Assembly: GCF_014696925.1 (NCBI RefSeq)
Contig: NZ_JACJQY010000013.1
Span: 1 to 64,000 of the forward strand
Origin: Phormidium tenue FACHB-1050
GTDB taxonomy: Bacteria > Cyanobacteriota > Cyanobacteriia > Pseudanabaenales > Pseudanabaenaceae
Direction of reading: 5' to 3'
Length of the DNA: 64,000 nt
Below the pieces are notes generated by a model that was not told where the DNA came from, made no database searches, and saw nothing but the letters and a program-made list of their open reading frames with translations. This document shows positions 62,614 to 64,000 of the stretch, piece by piece. The first letter of the stretch is position 1; every line of letters starts with the position of its first letter. Position numbers and translations under genes: made by a program.

Positions 62614-63738
62614 ATGCAGACAGAACAACGCAACAATAAAGTGGCTCGGACATTTGACAATCTGTTGATTGCAACTTTTATCATTGGTCTGTTTTTACCT
62701 CTAGTCTTAACCCATAATCGTAAAGAATCGATTACAGAAAAACGTAAGCTTGCCGATTTTCCTAAACTAGAATTGAGTCAAAAAGCATTAATTAAATTTC
62801 CATCACAGTTTGAATTATTCTTTAATGACCATTTCGGATTACGCGATCAACTAACTCAGATTTATTCTTTCTACAGCATCCTATTGAAAAGCTCCTCTAA
62901 TCCTAAAGTGCTGATTGGATTAGAGGATTGGTTATTTTATGTTAATCCTGCGGAGGGAAATAGTCTTGAGGATTATCGGCGAAATGATCCATTGACACTA
63001 GAGGAACTTAGAAGTTGGAAAATTGGATTAGAAGAAAAACATGCGTGGTTAAAGCAACAGGGGATTCCCTATATTTTTGTAGTTGTACCTGACAAATATT
63101 CTATCTATCCAGAATATATCCCTAAACATATTCGTCAAGTCGGTAAGCAAACCCGCCTTGATCAACTAATAGAATATATGAAGAATTCAGCAGTACCAGT
63201 TCTAGATTTGAGACCTAGGTTACTCCAAGCTAAGCAACAAGGACAATTGTTTTATAAAACGGATACGCATTGGAATGACTTTGGTGCAGCGATCGCCCAG
63301 TATGAAATTCTCCGAGCAATCCAAAAGTTTTATCCAAATCTTAATCCAAGGAATTACGCTTGGCAGGATTTTAGATTGACAGAGTATAAGTCAGGGGATA
63401 TTGCTAATATGTTGAATATTTCTTACTTCCTCAAGGAAATGGTTCCTGAATTACGCCAACCACTCCCTATATGTGATCAACATATTGTAGAGAAGCATCC
63501 CGAAGATCAGATGAAGGCTACCTTTTTTACGGATTGCCTTGCTGATGCGCCAAGAGCATTAATTTTTAGAGATTCATTCTTTATTGCCTTACAACCCTAT
63601 ATTTCTCAACATTTTGCTAAGACTGTTTATGTTTGGGAATGGCCAGATCTCAATTTAATCAAAAAATATCAGCAATCCAATCAACCTAATATTGTGATCG
63701 AAGCCCGCGTAGAAAGACATTTAAAGTTCATCAAATAA
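62614..63738 (+). CDS. AlgJ/AlgX-like SGNH O-acetyltransferase
   Basis: A 374-residue protein with an N-terminal membrane anchor (NLLIATFIIGLFLPLVL) and a periplasmic SGNH-like domain. The Asp-His pair is KTDTHWNDFGA and the Ser box is IFRDSF, as in AlgJ/AlgX proteins, which attach acetyl groups delivered by an AlgI-type MBOAT. LADFPKL and NDHFGLRDQL are also typical. It follows the MBOAT gene by 87 bases. Confidence 0.88.
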   Translation: MQTEQRNNKVARTFDNLLIATFIIGLFLPLVLTHNRKESITEKRKLADFPKLELSQKALIKFPSQFELFFNDHFGLRDQLTQIYSFYSILLKSSSNPKVLIGLEDWLFYVNPAEGNSLEDYRRNDPLTLEELRSWKIGLEEKHAWLKQQGIPYIFVVVPDKYSIYPEYIPKHIRQVGKQTRLDQLIEYMKNSAVPVLDLRPRLLQAKQQGQLFYKTDTHWNDFGAAIAQYEILRAIQKFYPNLNPRNYAWQDFRLTEYKSGDIANMLNISYFLKEMVPELRQPLPICDQHIVEKHPEDQMKATFFTDCLADAPRALIFRDSFFIALQPYISQHFAKTVYVWEWPDLNLIKKYQQSNQPNIVIEARVERHLKFIK

Positions 63739-63770
63739 GAAGTCGGTACAAAGCTCCGACTTCTTATTTA
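63738..63770. terminator. Bidirectional terminator
   Basis: AAATAAGAAGTCGG / CCGACTTCTTATTT around TACAAAGCT, between the convergent AlgJ-like and PP2C genes. Confidence 0.75.
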
Positions 63771-64000
63771 ATGTCATCATACTTTTGGGAATTGGTACTA
63801 GGCTCACACAAAACTAGAATCGCGGTCAGATTGTCATGACCATTGACGTTGTTCCCTAACTCAATGAGATTATCCAAACCTCTTCGCAAATCGGTTTCTT
63901 TATTTAAAATTGGTAGTAAATGCGATCGCCAATTATCCTCGACTACATCGTTATCACATAAACCATCAGAACATAATAAGAATAAAGTGGGTTCAGTTAA
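63764..64000 (-). CDS. PP2C-type protein serine/threonine phosphatase, C-terminus (partial)
   Basis: The frame enters from the right edge and ends at TAA (63764-63766), leaving 78 residues. LFLLCSDGLCDNDVVED and NGHDNLTAILVLCEP are PP2C motifs 8 and 11, with the metal-binding Asp residues. The rest lies beyond the window. Confidence 0.9.
   Translation of the reverse strand, partial: LTEPTLFLLCSDGLCDNDVVEDNWRSHLLPILNKETDLRRGLDNLIELGNNVNGHDNLTAILVLCEPSTNSQKYDDIK

Overview
The window is a piece of a cyanobacterial chromosome. Evidence: many copies of the octamer GCGATCGC (HIP1), an NtcA-type nitrate-assimilation operon (nirA-nrtABDC-narB), a PsbP-like (CyanoP) lipoprotein, a cyanobacteriochrome-type hybrid kinase, the cyanobacterial type of MinC, and the tig-clpP-clpX and rpmH-rnpA-yidC-khpB clusters. 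The unusual density of long, near-perfect palindromes between genes suggests a Pseudanabaena-like organism; this is an inference from style, not a proven assignment. No rRNA, tRNA, CRISPR array, prophage or complete insertion sequence was found.

Layout. 1-5.4 kb: two short remnants, a class I lysyl-tRNA synthetase, a Zur-boxed znuA broken by a one-base frameshift, der, and a truncated adenylate cyclase tail interrupted by a MITE. 5.4-15.3 kb: a hypothetical protein, mtnA, mrp, a STAS / PP2C-response-regulator pair, psbP-like, gatB, aroA and a Yip1-like membrane protein. 15.7-25.1 kb: a 1396-residue hybrid histidine kinase with a DXCF cyanobacteriochrome GAF domain, a rhodanese, gpsA, a bifunctional nuclease, a RodZ-like protein and an RsuA/RluB-type pseudouridine synthase. 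25.2-34.6 kb: the nitrate operon behind a textbook NtcA promoter. 35-42 kb: polA, clpX, clpP, tig. 42.3-50.8 kb: an FHA protein, an FAD oxidoreductase, the yceD-khpB-yidC-PH-rnpA-rpmH cluster, the primary sigma factor, a DUF2854 protein and a TsaC-type protein. 50.9-64 kb: cell-wall proteins, rimI, a TauE/SafE permease, a degenerate receiver protein, clpC, minCDE joined to an MBOAT/AlgJ-like O-acetylation pair, and the end of a PP2C phosphatase.

The intergenic space carries at least four families of small palindromic elements. Family C (about 130 bp, ends CAGCAATTCTCATTAT) has perfect 9-bp target duplications at two sites. One copy sits inside the arm of another palindrome, and another copy has itself been invaded by a family A element. 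Family A (about 117 bp, TATAGC ends) keeps a perfect GGCGGCGC hairpin while the flanking stem bases differ from copy to copy on both arms together. Family B is a three-hairpin element of about 106 bp with TACCAA/TTGGTA ends. Family E is a 164-bp element with perfect 12-bp ends.

Functional links: nitrate is imported by NrtABDC, reduced by NarB and then NirA under nitrogen control. ClpC, ClpX, ClpP and trigger factor cover protein quality control. MinCDE places the septum, and its operon runs on into putative envelope O-acetylation enzymes.
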